DNA of 64,000 nucleotides, taken from positions 3,867,001 through 3,931,000 of the forward strand of contig NZ_CP115159.1 of assembly GCF_027594425.1 (NCBI RefSeq), written 5' to 3'. A program made the translations under genes and the position numbers. The notes beneath the pieces are model-generated. The model was not told where the DNA came from. It did not search any database and saw only the letters and a program-made list of their open reading frames with translations. Positions 1 to 9,530 of the stretch are shown piece after piece. Origin of the DNA: Zunongwangia sp. HGR-M22 (GTDB lineage: Bacteria; Bacteroidota; Bacteroidia; Flavobacteriales; Flavobacteriaceae). Within the stretch, counting starts at the first letter, position 1, and each line of letters begins with the position of its first letter.

Positions 1-915
1 TTCGTTTATCTGCTGAGATAAATTAACAAAGTAATTATATCCACTAAATTCAAGACCGTTAACATAACCATCTCCTGAAATTTTTGATGCTGAAACAGTA
101 GCAGCAAAACCTTTTTCAGAAAGACCAGTAGAATAAGTCATTCCATATTTTAAATAACCATTATTCCCAATAGAAGACATGATTTTTCCACCTTCTATAG
201 CATCAATACTTTTAGTAACAATATTAATTGTACCACCTACAGAAGGCACTGCTACTTTAGCAGCTCCCAAACCTCTCTGTACCTGCATTGTAGAAGTTAC
301 ATCTCCTAAACCTGCCCAGTTACTCCAATATACCGCCCCGTTCTCCATATCATTAACAGGAACGCCATTAATCATCACGGCAACATTTTCAGAGTTAAAT
401 CCTCGAATATTAACTCGACCATCTCCGTATCCGCCACCTTGTTTGGTAGCATAAATACCAGGAGTTGTCTTCAAAATCTCCGGAAATTCCTGAGTACCCA
501 ACTTTAGTGCTATTTCTTCAGACTTAACTGTAGAAACTGCAACTGGAGTTTTACGATCTATTGCTAAAGAGTAAGCTGTTACTAAAACTTCATCTAAAGC
601 ACCTTCGTCCATTTCTAGTTGAATAGTTCCTAAATCTTTTTCTTCACTGTTGTTCAAAGTAAAATTAAGAGATTTAGAAGCGAAACCAACGTAGGAAAGA
701 TTAAGTATTCCTTGATTTTCTTCTACTTTAATTTCGAATAAACCGTCGAAATCGGTAGTAACTCCAATCGATGTTCCTTTCACAATTACGTTTACACCAG
801 GCAGTGGGGTATCTGTCTCACCGTCAACAACCTTACCTGTTAAAACTCCTTGAGCTTGCGCAAAAGCGGTAAGCATCATGAATGCTACAAATAATAGATT
901 TGTAATTTTTTTCAT
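1..915 (-). CDS. TonB-dependent receptor, N-terminal part (cut by window edge)
   Basis: The gene is read leftwards and runs off the window; 305 codons are visible from an ATG whose complement is at 913-915. Residues 1 to about 21 are a signal peptide ending in AQAQ. A CarboxypepD_reg-like domain follows (about 23-105; LPGVNVIVKGTSIGVTTDFDG), then the TonB plug (about 115-240) with NIRGFNSENVAVMINGVPVN and GGTINIVTK. The barrel is mostly outside the window. It is a close paralogue of the receptor at 1517-4186: both have TPVAVSTV, a GGGYGD loop and YWSNW in the plug. No SusD-like lipoprotein is visible, so it is an orphan SusC-like receptor whose substrate cannot be told. The upstream DNA shares elements with the neighbouring paralogue. 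Confidence 0.93.
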   Translation of the reverse strand, partial: MKKITNLLFVAFMMLTAFAQAQGVLTGKVVDGETDTPLPGVNVIVKGTSIGVTTDFDGLFEIKVEENQGILNLSYVGFASKSLNFTLNNSEEKDLGTIQLEMDEGALDEVLVTAYSLAIDRKTPVAVSTVKSEEIALKLGTQEFPEILKTTPGIYATKQGGGYGDGRVNIRGFNSENVAVMINGVPVNDMENGAVYWSNWAGLGDVTSTMQVQRGLGAAKVAVPSVGGTINIVTKSIDAIEGGKIMSSIGNNGYLKYGMTYSTGLSEKGFAATVSASKISGDGYVNGLEFSGYNYFVNLSQQINE

Positions 916-923
916 TGCACTAT

Positions 924-993
924 GTTTGATTTGATTTTAGATCGCCGCAAAAGAAATTAATTAAACGATCTTCAATGTTAACACAGTGTTAAC
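924..993 (-). promoter_or_regulatory. Conserved TBDR upstream region with inverted repeat
   Basis: Read on the plus strand, a 17-nt block (924-940, gtttgatttgattttag), a variable 5 nt, the 10-nt block cgcaaaagaa (946-955), exactly 21 nt, then gttaacacagtgttaac (977-993). The last is a perfect 8-bp inverted repeat around one base. The same blocks at the same spacings lie upstream of the paralogue at 1517-4186. On the coding strand the 10-nt block reads TTCTTTTGCG and may contain the -7 element. The inverted repeat would then lie near or upstream of -33, where an activator or repressor could bind. Regulatory meaning is inferred from conservation only. Confidence 0.55.
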
Positions 994-1465
994 AAATAAG
1001 AATGTAATCCCAACAAACCCAATTATTATAAATAAAAAAAATCTCGCCAGAAATGAGAGTTTTCAATATCTTAAAAGATAATTTTATATAAATACAGGCT
1101 AGATTTTTTAAAAATCCATATCAAAAAAATAATCTTATAAATATTTATAAAGCTTTAAAAATTAGTTTTTAAGCTAATTTTCTCTTCTGTTTTGCAAAAA
1201 AGGATGCTTAACACATCATAGCAATCATCACAACTAGATGCTCCAAATTGCATAATATACAACTCAATATGATGAAAAATATTTCAATAATAAATTTCTA
1301 ATTTTTAAAGCACTCTATTTGCAGAATTTTAATGTAAGTAAATAGGTGCTAATATTAAAAGGTATCACGAACAAAGCTAAGTAAGAATGTGCAGTTTGAG
1401 TAATTTACTCCTTAATTTTTGACAAGTTTCAAATCAATTGATTGAATAATTATAGATTTTAATAA

Positions 1466-1500
1466 ACAAAAAACCCCTCCATAATGGAGGGGTTTTTTGT
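1466..1500 (-). terminator. Rho-independent terminator of TBDR 1517-4186
   Basis: A perfect 15-bp stem (1466-1480 with 1486-1500) encloses a 5-nt loop. The outer part is A/T so that on the minus strand the stem runs into a T stretch. It begins 17 bp past the stop codon of the receptor. Confidence 0.9.
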
Positions 1501-1516
1501 TTATTATAAATACTAA

Positions 1517-4186
1517 TTAGAAACTAAATCTAGCACTTAAACTCCATTGGCGATCAAATCCCCAATATCCTCGATTAGACGTATTAATTCCTTTATAAGT
1601 AGTACTTCCATCAGTAACAGGTCTATTTGTTGCTAAACTTGTTAAATAAACTTCATTAAATAAGTTGTCTATACTTCCTCTAAAAGTTAAAGATTTTCTA
1701 CCTCCAAGATCTATTTCGTAAGATGCTCCTATACGAGTAATATCGTAAGAAGGTAATTTTACAACTTCGTTACCTTCTTCTGTAAAGCTTACAGGGTCTA
1801 TACCTGCATAAAGATCTGCATAGTAAAACCAATCTGCATTAACAGACAGATTATCTAAAATATTATATTGAAGACCTAAGTTAATAGAAGTTTGAGGTGC
1901 ATCTCCAATTTTTTGTCCATCTACATAAGAAGTGATTGCAGAATAACCTTCTACTGGCGAAAGATCTTCCTGTAAAAATAAACTTTGACGTGTATTATCT
2001 GAATACTCCCAGTTACCTAAAGAAACGAAACCAGTAAAAGTAAGAGCGTCAATTGGTCTGGCTCTAAAATCTAATTCTACCCCATAATGGGTTTGCTCGA
2101 TACCTGAAAAGTTAGCGAAATAATCTTCGTCTATACCATCATTATCCAAATCTAGTCGAGTAGAATTGGTATCTACACGATTTGCCCACTTAGTGAAATA
2201 TGCATTTAAATTAACGCTTAGGAAACTATTATTAAATCCATACCCCAATTCAATTCCTGTAATATCCTCATTCTCTGCTAATGGGTTTAGATCGTTTTTA
2301 TAATTTAAAAATAAATTATCATGGAAAGGCTGACGAGAATAATGACCTGCGTTAACAAACACATTATGATTCTCGTTAATATTAAAGTTTAATCCAGCTT
2401 TTATATTATAACCTGTATTTTTAATATATGCTGATTCTTGATCATCTGGCAATAAATAATTAAAATAATCAAAACGCTGGTGATGTTGCGTAGAAAGTGC
2501 ACCCTGAACAAATGCAGAAAATACGTCAGTTTTATATTCTACTTGACCAAAACCTCCTAAATAACTTATTTTTTCCGAATAACCATAATCTATTCTTTGA
2601 TCTGCTCTGGCAGTTTCAAAAGTTGGATCAAATAAATTTACATCATAATGTTCAAAAGCAATTTGCCCGTTTGGAATCGCATCCATTTTGTTGTTATACC
2701 ATCCGTCTAACCCAAGATAATCAACTACTTGTCTATAATGTTTCCCTTGATAATAACGTCCATCAACACCTATGTTAAATTCTAGATTTTCATTAATCTG
2801 ATGATTAAAGTTAGAAACTATACCACTCCAGAAATGATTATTCACAGACGCTCTTGTAATATATCCATTATCACCATCAATATCTGGATTATTACCAATT
2901 ATATAATCTGATCCGTTAATACTTGTAGGAGTTAAACCTCTATTATTAGCAATAATTTCATCGAAATTAATTTGCCCATTATCATTAGTTTTATTGCTAT
3001 AGTAACCCAAAGGACCTGTTCCTCCTCCACGACCAACAGAAGCATAAGCAACGGTTGACAATTGAGAATCACTAGACATATCCCAATCCCAGTTTAAGTT
3101 CACAACTGGTTTATGATAAAAATTAGTTCTTTCATTATAAGCTGAACCATTTCTATAACCCCAATTACTATTATAATCTCTACCATATTCTAATGCATCA
3201 GCAAGACTATTTTGGTAAGCTTGATCATGAGTTTGTGGTGCTCCAGTAAATAAAAGGTTGAAGGCATGCTCATCTGAAGGTTTATAACCCACTGAAAAGA
3301 AATATGTTAAACCTTTACCTTCAGTATTTTCATAAAAGTTACCATCTCCTTGCCAGTAAGAAAGCATATAAGTAGAAGACCAACCTAAATCGTTACTTCC
3401 TGTAGAATAATATGCAGTAGATTTGGTATAATTTCCATTAGCTATATCTTGTTGCACATATCCTTTCTCGGTATTGTTATAAGACTGCGTTACAATATTT
3501 ATTGTTCCCCCTACAGAAGAAATTGCTAGCTTTGAAGCTCCAAGTCCTCTTTGAACCTGAATGGCATTAGCAATATCTCTTACACCTTGCCAGTTAGACC
3601 AGTACATGTTACCATCTTCCATTCCATTAATTGGCTGACCGTTTAATAATACAGCAGTATTACTTTGATCAAAACCACGTACTCTAACCTCTGAATCACC
3701 ATAACCACCACCAGAAGTGTTGGCATAAACAGAAGGCATACTTCTTAACAACGTTGGGAATTCTTCGTTACCGGCTCTTGCCTGAATATCTTTAGAAGTT
3801 ACAGTACTTACTGCTACAGGAGTTTGTCTACCAATAGCAACATCAATTACTCCAGATCCTATTACTACTACTTCCGATAAAGCATCAGCATCAGAAGCAA
3901 GCATAATATTTCCAAGATCCTGAGTTCCACCGCTAAGATCGAACTTGATATCTTTTCTTTCGAATCCAACGAATGTTACTCTTACTGTTCCAGAAGCTTT
4001 TGCAGATTCTAAAGAAAAGTTTCCATCAAAATCTGTAGTGGTACCAGTGTTAGTACCAACAATCATAACATTTGCACCGGGAAGCGGCGCATTCATTTCA
4101 GCGTCCATTACCGTACCGGTAATAGTTCCCTGAGCAAAAATTCCTACTGTAAAAAACAGCATTAATAAGGTAATTAATTTCCTCAT
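1517..4186 (-). CDS. TonB-dependent receptor (orphan SusC-like)
   Basis: Complete 889-residue outer-membrane receptor for energised uptake of an unknown ligand. Residues 1-18 are a signal peptide (FAQG boundary), about 20-105 a CarboxypepD_reg-like domain (LPGANVMIVGTNTGTTTDFDG), about 117-235 the plug (VRVRGFDQSNTAVLLNGQPI, SVGGTINIVTQS), and the rest a 22-strand barrel ending in LSARFSF, the aromatic-terminated last strand expected for BAM insertion. ATG start, complement at 4184-4186. It is monocistronic: own terminator downstream, 365-bp gap upstream. Its plug is closely related to that of the receptor at 1-915, suggesting tandem duplication. No SusD partner, so a simple sugar or peptide ligand is not implied. 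Confidence 0.95.
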   Translation of the reverse strand: MRKLITLLMLFFTVGIFAQGTITGTVMDAEMNAPLPGANVMIVGTNTGTTTDFDGNFSLESAKASGTVRVTFVGFERKDIKFDLSGGTQDLGNIMLASDADALSEVVVIGSGVIDVAIGRQTPVAVSTVTSKDIQARAGNEEFPTLLRSMPSVYANTSGGGYGDSEVRVRGFDQSNTAVLLNGQPINGMEDGNMYWSNWQGVRDIANAIQVQRGLGASKLAISSVGGTINIVTQSYNNTEKGYVQQDIANGNYTKSTAYYSTGSNDLGWSSTYMLSYWQGDGNFYENTEGKGLTYFFSVGYKPSDEHAFNLLFTGAPQTHDQAYQNSLADALEYGRDYNSNWGYRNGSAYNERTNFYHKPVVNLNWDWDMSSDSQLSTVAYASVGRGGGTGPLGYYSNKTNDNGQINFDEIIANNRGLTPTSINGSDYIIGNNPDIDGDNGYITRASVNNHFWSGIVSNFNHQINENLEFNIGVDGRYYQGKHYRQVVDYLGLDGWYNNKMDAIPNGQIAFEHYDVNLFDPTFETARADQRIDYGYSEKISYLGGFGQVEYKTDVFSAFVQGALSTQHHQRFDYFNYLLPDDQESAYIKNTGYNIKAGLNFNINENHNVFVNAGHYSRQPFHDNLFLNYKNDLNPLAENEDITGIELGYGFNNSFLSVNLNAYFTKWANRVDTNSTRLDLDNDGIDEDYFANFSGIEQTHYGVELDFRARPIDALTFTGFVSLGNWEYSDNTRQSLFLQEDLSPVEGYSAITSYVDGQKIGDAPQTSINLGLQYNILDNLSVNADWFYYADLYAGIDPVSFTEEGNEVVKLPSYDITRIGASYEIDLGGRKSLTFRGSIDNLFNEVYLTSLATNRPVTDGSTTYKGINTSNRGYWGFDRQWSLSARFSF

Positions 4187-4197
4187 GTGTAAAATTT

Positions 4198-4267
4198 GTT
4201 TGATTTGATTTTAGTTCAACGCAAAAGAAGTTATAATTCAAAAACCTGAGTTTAACGTAATGTTAAG
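4198..4267 (-). promoter_or_regulatory. Conserved TBDR upstream region, second copy
   Basis: The 17-nt block is identical at 4198-4214, the block cgcaaaagaa is at 4220-4229 after 5 variable nt, and after exactly 21 nt comes tttaacgtaatgttaag (4251-4267). The last is an imperfect inverted repeat, TTAAC/GTTAA, at the position of the perfect repeat upstream of the left paralogue. The 21-nt spacers themselves are not conserved, which argues that the blocks are selected or the duplication is old. Confidence 0.55.
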
Positions 4268-4497
4268 GATTTGGATTTAACATCATTATGCGTGTCAAAA
4301 CTAAAACATTTTTAAAACCCACTGAAACTGAGGGGCTAAAACTTTTAGTAGCGAGATCACTTTTGGTGTATTTTTATTCTATCTAAAATTTTAGATTCAT
4401 ATTAATGATATTTTATATATTTTCACGCTATATTTTTAGAGTTTACTAAGATTTGCTAGTATGTTGATAAGCTTGCCATAATTTGATTGCCATAAAA

Positions 4498-4527
4498 AAA
4501 AAGCACCCTTATAAAAGAGTGCTTTTT
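4498..4527 (-). terminator. Terminator of pgi
   Basis: A 9-bp stem aaaaagcac/gtgcttttt plus three inner pairs after one mismatch, loop of four A/T bases, with the T-run on the minus strand. It starts 24 bp past the pgi stop codon. Confidence 0.85.
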
Positions 4528-4551
4528 GTCAAGTACTTTATAAACGTTTAT

Positions 4552-6186
4552 CTATTTCGCTAGGAAAACCTTTAACAGATTACTTGTAGAAGAATCATGA
4601 TTTTCGATTTCTTTGCTGTCTATATCTTTTAGAATATTACTAGCTAATTGCTTACCTAATTCTACTCCCCATTGATCGTAACTAAAAATGTTCCAAATGA
4701 TACCCTGCACAAAAATCTTGTGCTCGTACATCGCTACGAGTTTACCCAGACTTTCTGGAGTAAGCTTATCGATAAGGAAAGAAGTTGTTGGTTTATCTCC
4801 ATCAAATAATTTAAATGGAAGCAATTCTTTAATTTCTTCTTCGCTCATTCCTTTAGAAGTAAGTTCAGCGCTAACTTCTTCTTCAGTTTTCCCTTGAAGT
4901 AAAGCTTCGGTCTGTGCAAAGAAGTTTGCCATCAGTTTTTTGTGATGATCTTTATCATCAAACAAAGATATCTTATAGCCAATAAAATCGGCTGGGATTA
5001 ATTTGGTACCCTGATGAATTAACTGAAAAAAGGCATGCTGAGAATTTGTTCCCGGCTCCCCCCAAATTATTGAACCTGTTTGATAATCTACTTTATCACC
5101 ATTACGATCGGTACTTTTACCGTTACTTTCCATAACCGCCTGTTGCAGATACGCTGGTAATCGGTGCAAATATTGTGAGTAAGGAATTACTGCTTCACTT
5201 TCTGCCTTATAAAAATTGTTATACCATACACTTAAAAGACCAGCAAGCACAGGTATGTTGTTTTCGAATTCAGTTTCTTTAAAATGCTCATCCATTTTTT
5301 GAGCTCCGCTTAACATCGCATCAAAATTAGGATATCCGATAGCTAAACTTATCGATAATCCAACCGCACTCCATAAAGAGAAACGACCACCAACCCAATC
5401 CCACATTGGGAAAATATTATTCTCGTCGATTCCGAATTCTTTTACTTTGGCCACGTTACTGGAAACCGCGATAAAATGTTTAGAAACCTCCTCTTCTGGA
5501 GCTGTTTTCATAAACCAGTTTCTAATCGTAGTTGCATTGGTTAAGGTTTCCTGGGTGGTAAATGATTTAGAAACAATAACAAACAACGTAGTTTCTGGAT
5601 TAAGATCCTTTATAGTTTCATGTACGTGATCACCATCAACATTCGAAACAAAATGTACATTTAAGTGATTTTTATAAAACTCTAAGGCTTCCGTAACCAT
5701 TACTGGTCCTAGATCTGAACCACCAATACCAATATTTACAACATCAGTAAAGCTCTTTCCGGTAAATCCTTTTCTGATGCCCTGAATAACTTCCGAAGAA
5801 AAAGCTTTAATTTTTGCCTTAACTTCTTCAACTTCATTCATTACATTTTCGCCATCAACTTTAACCTCAGCATTTTTAGAAGCGCGCAATGCGGTATGCA
5901 ATACTGGTCTTCCCTCTGTTTGGTTTATCGACTCTCCTCCAAAATAAGCATTCATCGCTTCTTTAAGTCCGCATTCTTCAGCAAGATCAATAAGAAGTGA
6001 TTTGGTTTCTTCTGTAATTTTATTTTTACTGAAATCTACATAAAAATCGCTCCACTTTACAGTGAATTTTGAAGCTCTATCCTGATCTTTCTCAAATAAG
6101 GATTTTAAAGAATGGTCTTTAGTCTCTGCATAGTGAGACGCTAATTTTTTCCAGGCTTGTGTTGTAGTTGGATTAATGTTTTTCAT
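4552..6186 (-). CDS. pgi: Glucose-6-phosphate isomerase
   Basis: Interconverts glucose 6-phosphate and fructose 6-phosphate in the cytoplasm (glycolysis/gluconeogenesis). The 544 residues match the usual length of the long bacterial PGI family (about 550). Visible signatures are GIGGSDLGP (sugar-phosphate binding), [15 protein letters not shown] (PGI signature) and [12 protein letters not shown] near the C-terminus. ATG start, complement at 6184-6186. It is the last gene of a leftward series (DUF3108, dioxygenase, M23 peptidase, pgi) with 67 bp between it and the peptidase and a terminator just downstream, so it may be co-transcribed or have its own promoter in that gap. Confidence 0.97.
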   Translation of the reverse strand: MKNINPTTTQAWKKLASHYAETKDHSLKSLFEKDQDRASKFTVKWSDFYVDFSKNKITEETKSLLIDLAEECGLKEAMNAYFGGESINQTEGRPVLHTALRASKNAEVKVDGENVMNEVEEVKAKIKAFSSEVIQGIRKGFTGKSFTDVVNIGIGGSDLGPVMVTEALEFYKNHLNVHFVSNVDGDHVHETIKDLNPETTLFVIVSKSFTTQETLTNATTIRNWFMKTAPEEEVSKHFIAVSSNVAKVKEFGIDENNIFPMWDWVGGRFSLWSAVGLSISLAIGYPNFDAMLSGAQKMDEHFKETEFENNIPVLAGLLSVWYNNFYKAESEAVIPYSQYLHRLPAYLQQAVMESNGKSTDRNGDKVDYQTGSIIWGEPGTNSQHAFFQLIHQGTKLIPADFIGYKISLFDDKDHHKKLMANFFAQTEALLQGKTEEEVSAELTSKGMSEEEIKELLPFKLFDGDKPTTSFLIDKLTPESLGKLVAMYEHKIFVQGIIWNIFSYDQWGVELGKQLASNILKDIDSKEIENHDSSTSNLLKVFLAK

Positions 6187-6253
6187 TTTTCTGGTTTTTT
6201 GGTATCAGACGATTATATCCTAAAATAATAATTCTAACCGCCAGAAACGTTTT

Positions 6254-7486
6254 TTAGATCTTTTTATAAGAGATATTATCTAATTCTTCTTTAAGCGGTG
6301 CTATAAAAGCGAAATATTCATCTTTCTTCTCACCTTCAATTTTCTTAGCCGTTGGTAAATTTTGGCGATAAGGATCTACCTGTTTTCCATTTACCCAAAA
6401 TCGATAACACACATGTGGCCCGGTAGCAAGCCCTGTGCTTCCTACAAAACCAATAACGTCGCCCTGTTTTACGGCCTGTCCTTTTCTTACATTTCGCTTG
6501 CTCATATGCAAATATTGAGTGGTGTATTTTTTATTGTGACGTACTTTTACATAATTTCCGTTTCCAGAGGTGTAACTTGAAGCGATTACTGTACCGTCTG
6601 CAGTGGTTTTTATTGGCGTTCCAGTTGGTGCCGCGTAATCTGTACCCAAATGTGCTTTCCATCTTTTTTGAACCGGATGAAATCTTCGTCTTTGGTATCT
6701 AGAAGAAATTCTACTATAATTTAAAGGTGCTTTTAGAAAAAAGCTTTGCAAAGCTTTAGCTTCTTCATCATAAAAACTTGCTTGCCCGGTTACCGAATCG
6801 GTCTCATAATTAAACGCATAAAATGGTCTGCCCGAATGTTTAAAAACAGCTGCATCTACACTTTCTACACCGGCGAAAATCGTATCGTCGATATATTTTT
6901 CATTATAGATCATTTTAAATTGATCTCCTTTTTGAAGTTTAAAGAAATCAATACTCCACTGGTAAATATCAGATAATTGATATACCAAAAGATTACTTAA
7001 TCCCTGGGCTTGCATTGCTTCAGATAAAGAAGACGTTACCACTCCAGAAACTTCTCTTCTTTTTATTGAAACAGGCTTTTTAGCACTAAATGCTGAAATG
7101 CTATCACCAATATTTACAACCGTATAATCGATTTTATTATTCTGATATATAAAATGAAGTGGCGTATGCGCCGAATCTTTAGCTTTTAAAATAAGATATT
7201 TTTTACCAGCAGTTATTCGGGCAGGGTTAAAAGTATCCTTAACGGTCTGCGAAATTTCAAAAACCTTCCCACGATCGACACCGTGACGATCCAGAATAAA
7301 TCCAAAATTATCACCTCGCTCTATGGTATCTACAACCACGTCGAAATCGTCCAGAACAAAGCCATATTCTTTAACGACCGGCTTGGGTGCTGGTTTTTTA
7401 GTTTCTGCTATAGCTTGCTCTTTTTTGTCTTCTTTACATCCTGCAAAAATTAACAATAGCAGGAATAAAAAACTAAATTTCTTCAA
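6254..7486 (-). CDS. M23 family metallopeptidase lipoprotein
   Basis: Cell-wall endopeptidase of the LytM/M23 family anchored in an envelope membrane. The N-terminus KKFSFLFLLLLIFAGC is a lipoprotein signal with the lipidated Cys near residue 17. The C-terminal peptidase domain has HLGTD (H279, D283) and, at the usual HxH site, GPHVCYRF (H358, C360): the second His, normally a zinc ligand, is Cys. The start is a TTG (complement at 7484-7486); an in-frame stop lies 9 nt upstream and the signal peptide begins immediately, so no ATG alternative exists. It follows the dioxygenase gene by 9 bp. Role in peptidoglycan turnover is inferred from the family. Confidence 0.9.
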   Translation of the reverse strand: MKKFSFLFLLLLIFAGCKEDKKEQAIAETKKPAPKPVVKEYGFVLDDFDVVVDTIERGDNFGFILDRHGVDRGKVFEISQTVKDTFNPARITAGKKYLILKAKDSAHTPLHFIYQNNKIDYTVVNIGDSISAFSAKKPVSIKRREVSGVVTSSLSEAMQAQGLSNLLVYQLSDIYQWSIDFFKLQKGDQFKMIYNEKYIDDTIFAGVESVDAAVFKHSGRPFYAFNYETDSVTGQASFYDEEAKALQSFFLKAPLNYSRISSRYQRRRFHPVQKRWKAHLGTDYAAPTGTPIKTTADGTVIASSYTSGNGNYVKVRHNKKYTTQYLHMSKRNVRKGQAVKQGDVIGFVGSTGLATGPHVCYRFWVNGKQVDPYRQNLPTAKKIEGEKKDEYFAFIAPLKEELDNISYKKI

Positions 7487-7495
7487 TTCTTGTTC

Positions 7496-8455
7496 TTATT
7501 TTTCAGTATTAAACATGTGGTTTATCCAATCTTTACCCCATTCATTATGCTCATCTTCACTCCACAATTCAGGAAAAAATGATATTTTTTGAAATCCCGG
7601 TGGTAAAAATTCTTTCCAATTTGTTCCTCCGGTTGCCTTAACCGTTTTTTTCCCTTTATCTAAATATCTATGAGCAGCACCAATATGCATAAGCAACCAG
7701 TTAACGTTTACACTGGTATCAAAAGTACGTAAAGCTTTAATTAAATTTTGATTGTTTTTATCAGTTGGCGCTAAGTTCTGATAGCAATCGTAAAGCGTAT
7801 TACCTTTAACCTCATTCGCAATTCTTAAAAATCGGGGCGTATATCTTTTTTCGAACTGCTTTAAGGTTAAGGTCTTCTCACCGGTTTTAAGGTCTATACC
7901 TCCTTTTTTCCAGTAAATATTATCGAATAATTCTTCTACGGAATTATCTAAATTGAACTGTTTTCTAATTTTATATTCTACCAGATTTTGAACCGGAGTC
8001 GCATAAAATTCAATCATCCTGAATTGCGCCGACTGAAAACCGCTTGCCGGTAACAAAGCCATCCTGAATTTTAAAAACTGTTCACGCTCCATTCCTTTAA
8101 TCATTACATCAAAAGAATTGATAAGCACTCTAAAATAACGATTCATCCTATTTAGCTTTTCCACAAAATATGTGGCGGTCAAATTAGGATTTTCGATTAC
8201 CTGCTTTTGCTCGTGGATAATCAGCTTAAAATATAATTCGGTTATTTGATGATAGGTAATAAAAATTTCTTCATCGGGAAAATGAGTTGCCGGTTTTTGC
8301 AAGCTCAAAAGTGTATCCAGATTTATATAATCCCAGTATGTTAGATAACGATCGTAAAGCAGACCGTCTAAATAAGAACCCATATCCTGACCAGAATTTT
8401 TGAATTTCTCTTCAAGTAATTCTATTCTTTCGGCTATTTCGGGTTTAATTTCCAT
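7496..8455 (-). CDS. Tryptophan 2,3-dioxygenase family protein
   Basis: Haem-dependent dioxygenase family that opens the indole ring of tryptophan to N-formylkynurenine. 319 residues, with the family motifs HQITELYFKL (distal His 69) and FRMALLPASGFQS (substrate-carboxylate Arg), and a candidate proximal haem ligand in MHIGAAHRY (H257 or H262). ATG start. The gene begins 1 bp after the DUF3108 gene ends, so the two are translationally linked. Other kynurenine-pathway genes are absent here, but tyrosine catabolism genes (hppD, hmgA) lie just upstream on the same strand, fitting an aromatic amino acid catabolism neighbourhood. Exact substrate not shown. Confidence 0.85.
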   Translation of the reverse strand: MEIKPEIAERIELLEEKFKNSGQDMGSYLDGLLYDRYLTYWDYINLDTLLSLQKPATHFPDEEIFITYHQITELYFKLIIHEQKQVIENPNLTATYFVEKLNRMNRYFRVLINSFDVMIKGMEREQFLKFRMALLPASGFQSAQFRMIEFYATPVQNLVEYKIRKQFNLDNSVEELFDNIYWKKGGIDLKTGEKTLTLKQFEKRYTPRFLRIANEVKGNTLYDCYQNLAPTDKNNQNLIKALRTFDTSVNVNWLLMHIGAAHRYLDKGKKTVKATGGTNWKEFLPPGFQKISFFPELWSEDEHNEWGKDWINHMFNTEK

Positions 8456-8456
8456 G

Positions 8457-9233
8457 CTAATCTACAATAATCCTGAAGGGATATTTTAGACCTTTATAGG
8501 CATCAAGATCTGCATCTAGAGATCCTACCGCCAGGTTGGCTTCAATTTTTAAAGGCACTTTGTTTTTATCGTCGCTTACCCAAAAAGTAAGGCTCTCTTT
8601 CTCTTTAAAAACTCTACCTGCCATTACATAAGGCCTAAACTTGAGCGCGTTAACCTTACCAAACTTTGTTTTTATGGTTTCCCGTCCTAAAAACTTCACC
8701 TTAAAATCCATATTTTCATCATCTATGAAAAGATTTAGATGAACTTCATAACCGGGCTCTAGCGCCTCCTCATTTATGTTGCTGCGAATATAGTAAAATG
8801 CCGACAACATATCATGGATATTTTCCTTTGTAGAATAGGTCTTTTTCTTATTATGCTTTTTATCATGAACATAGGCAGTATTCGACTTTTGATCGAAATC
8901 AATCTCTAAATCTTTAGTATGCCCACCTTCATCTATTTTACGGATAAATTTTAATGGTTGTCCTGTTTTGCGATCTATGTAAGTTTGGTAATTATCATCT
9001 ACTTTAAAGAACCAATGCATCATTCCGGTAGATTTTCCCGTTCCAACAATATGGTAAACGGGCGTACCGCTTAAATAATCTTCATTTACCTGAAGTTCTG
9101 CATAACTGGCATTAAAGGGACCGTAATGAATTCTAAATTTGAACCACTCCCCAGCATCATAAGCAGTTTGGGCCTCATGTGATGAAAGTGCAATAAAAAA
9201 GAGGAATATCGTAATTGTAAGTTTTTTAATCAT
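8457..9233 (-). CDS. DUF3108 domain-containing secreted protein
   Basis: 258 residues with an N-terminal signal peptide (about 1-21, ending near SHEAQ). The rest matches the DUF3108 pattern: YDAGEWFKFRIHYGPFNASY at the start of the mature chain and lipocalin-like or beta-rich repeats. The function of the family is not established; it is often periplasmic. ATG start, complement at 9231-9233. First gene of the run leading through the dioxygenase and M23 peptidase; its promoter should lie in the 80 bp before the hppD terminator. Confidence 0.8.
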   Translation of the reverse strand: MIKKLTITIFLFFIALSSHEAQTAYDAGEWFKFRIHYGPFNASYAELQVNEDYLSGTPVYHIVGTGKSTGMMHWFFKVDDNYQTYIDRKTGQPLKFIRKIDEGGHTKDLEIDFDQKSNTAYVHDKKHNKKKTYSTKENIHDMLSAFYYIRSNINEEALEPGYEVHLNLFIDDENMDFKVKFLGRETIKTKFGKVNALKFRPYVMAGRVFKEKESLTFWVSDDKNKVPLKIEANLAVGSLDADLDAYKGLKYPFRIIVD

Positions 9234-9312
9234 CGGTTTAGATTTGAAGTAGTTTCATTTTTGAAAGACTAACTTTTTTGAAATTTACAATTACTATTCC
9301 AAAAGTATCAAA

Positions 9313-9350
9313 ACAAAAAACCCCATCAAATTAATGATGAGGTTTTTTGT
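9313..9350 (-). terminator. Terminator of the hmgA-hppD operon
   Basis: A 15-pair stem with one mismatch (acaaaaaacc... with ...ggttttttgt, loop 9329-9334) and a T-run on the minus strand. It lies 180 bp past the hppD stop, before the DUF3108 gene. Confidence 0.8.
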
Positions 9351-9530
9351 CTTATTAACCAACTAAAACTTAAATTATGAAAAAACAAATTTGGTAACCA
9401 CTCCAAAAATGCGAGCGCAAAATTCTGCAATTTCTTCCGTTAAAAAAAACCAAAAATAAACTTTAACTAAATCATTGATTTTTAAATAAAGAAGAAGCTA
9501 TTTAATTTCCTATAAATCAATATTTTTCGA

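Larger units (their letters stand above)
916..1516. other. Intergenic region between two paralogous TBDR genes
   Basis: This 600-bp spacer holds the upstream region of the left receptor (elements at 924-940, 946-955 and 977-993) and, at its right end, the terminator of the right receptor (1466-1500). The middle, about 1000-1465, is very AT-rich with no open reading frame I would support and no RNA I recognise. Confidence 0.6.
4187..4551. other. Intergenic region upstream of TBDR, with pgi terminator
   Basis: The left part (4198-4267) carries the conserved TBDR upstream blocks. The right end holds the terminator of pgi at 4498-4527. About 4268-4495 is AT-rich and shows nothing I can name. Confidence 0.5.

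Noticed and set aside
1036-1062. Hairpin tctc..gaga in the spacer between the TBDRs
   Set aside because: Four-pair core with a bulge and long loop; too weak for a terminator, and no transcript needs one there.
1-4186. SusCD pair in the first 4 kb
   Set aside because: Both genes are SusC-like receptors; no SusD lipoprotein lies between or after them in the window.
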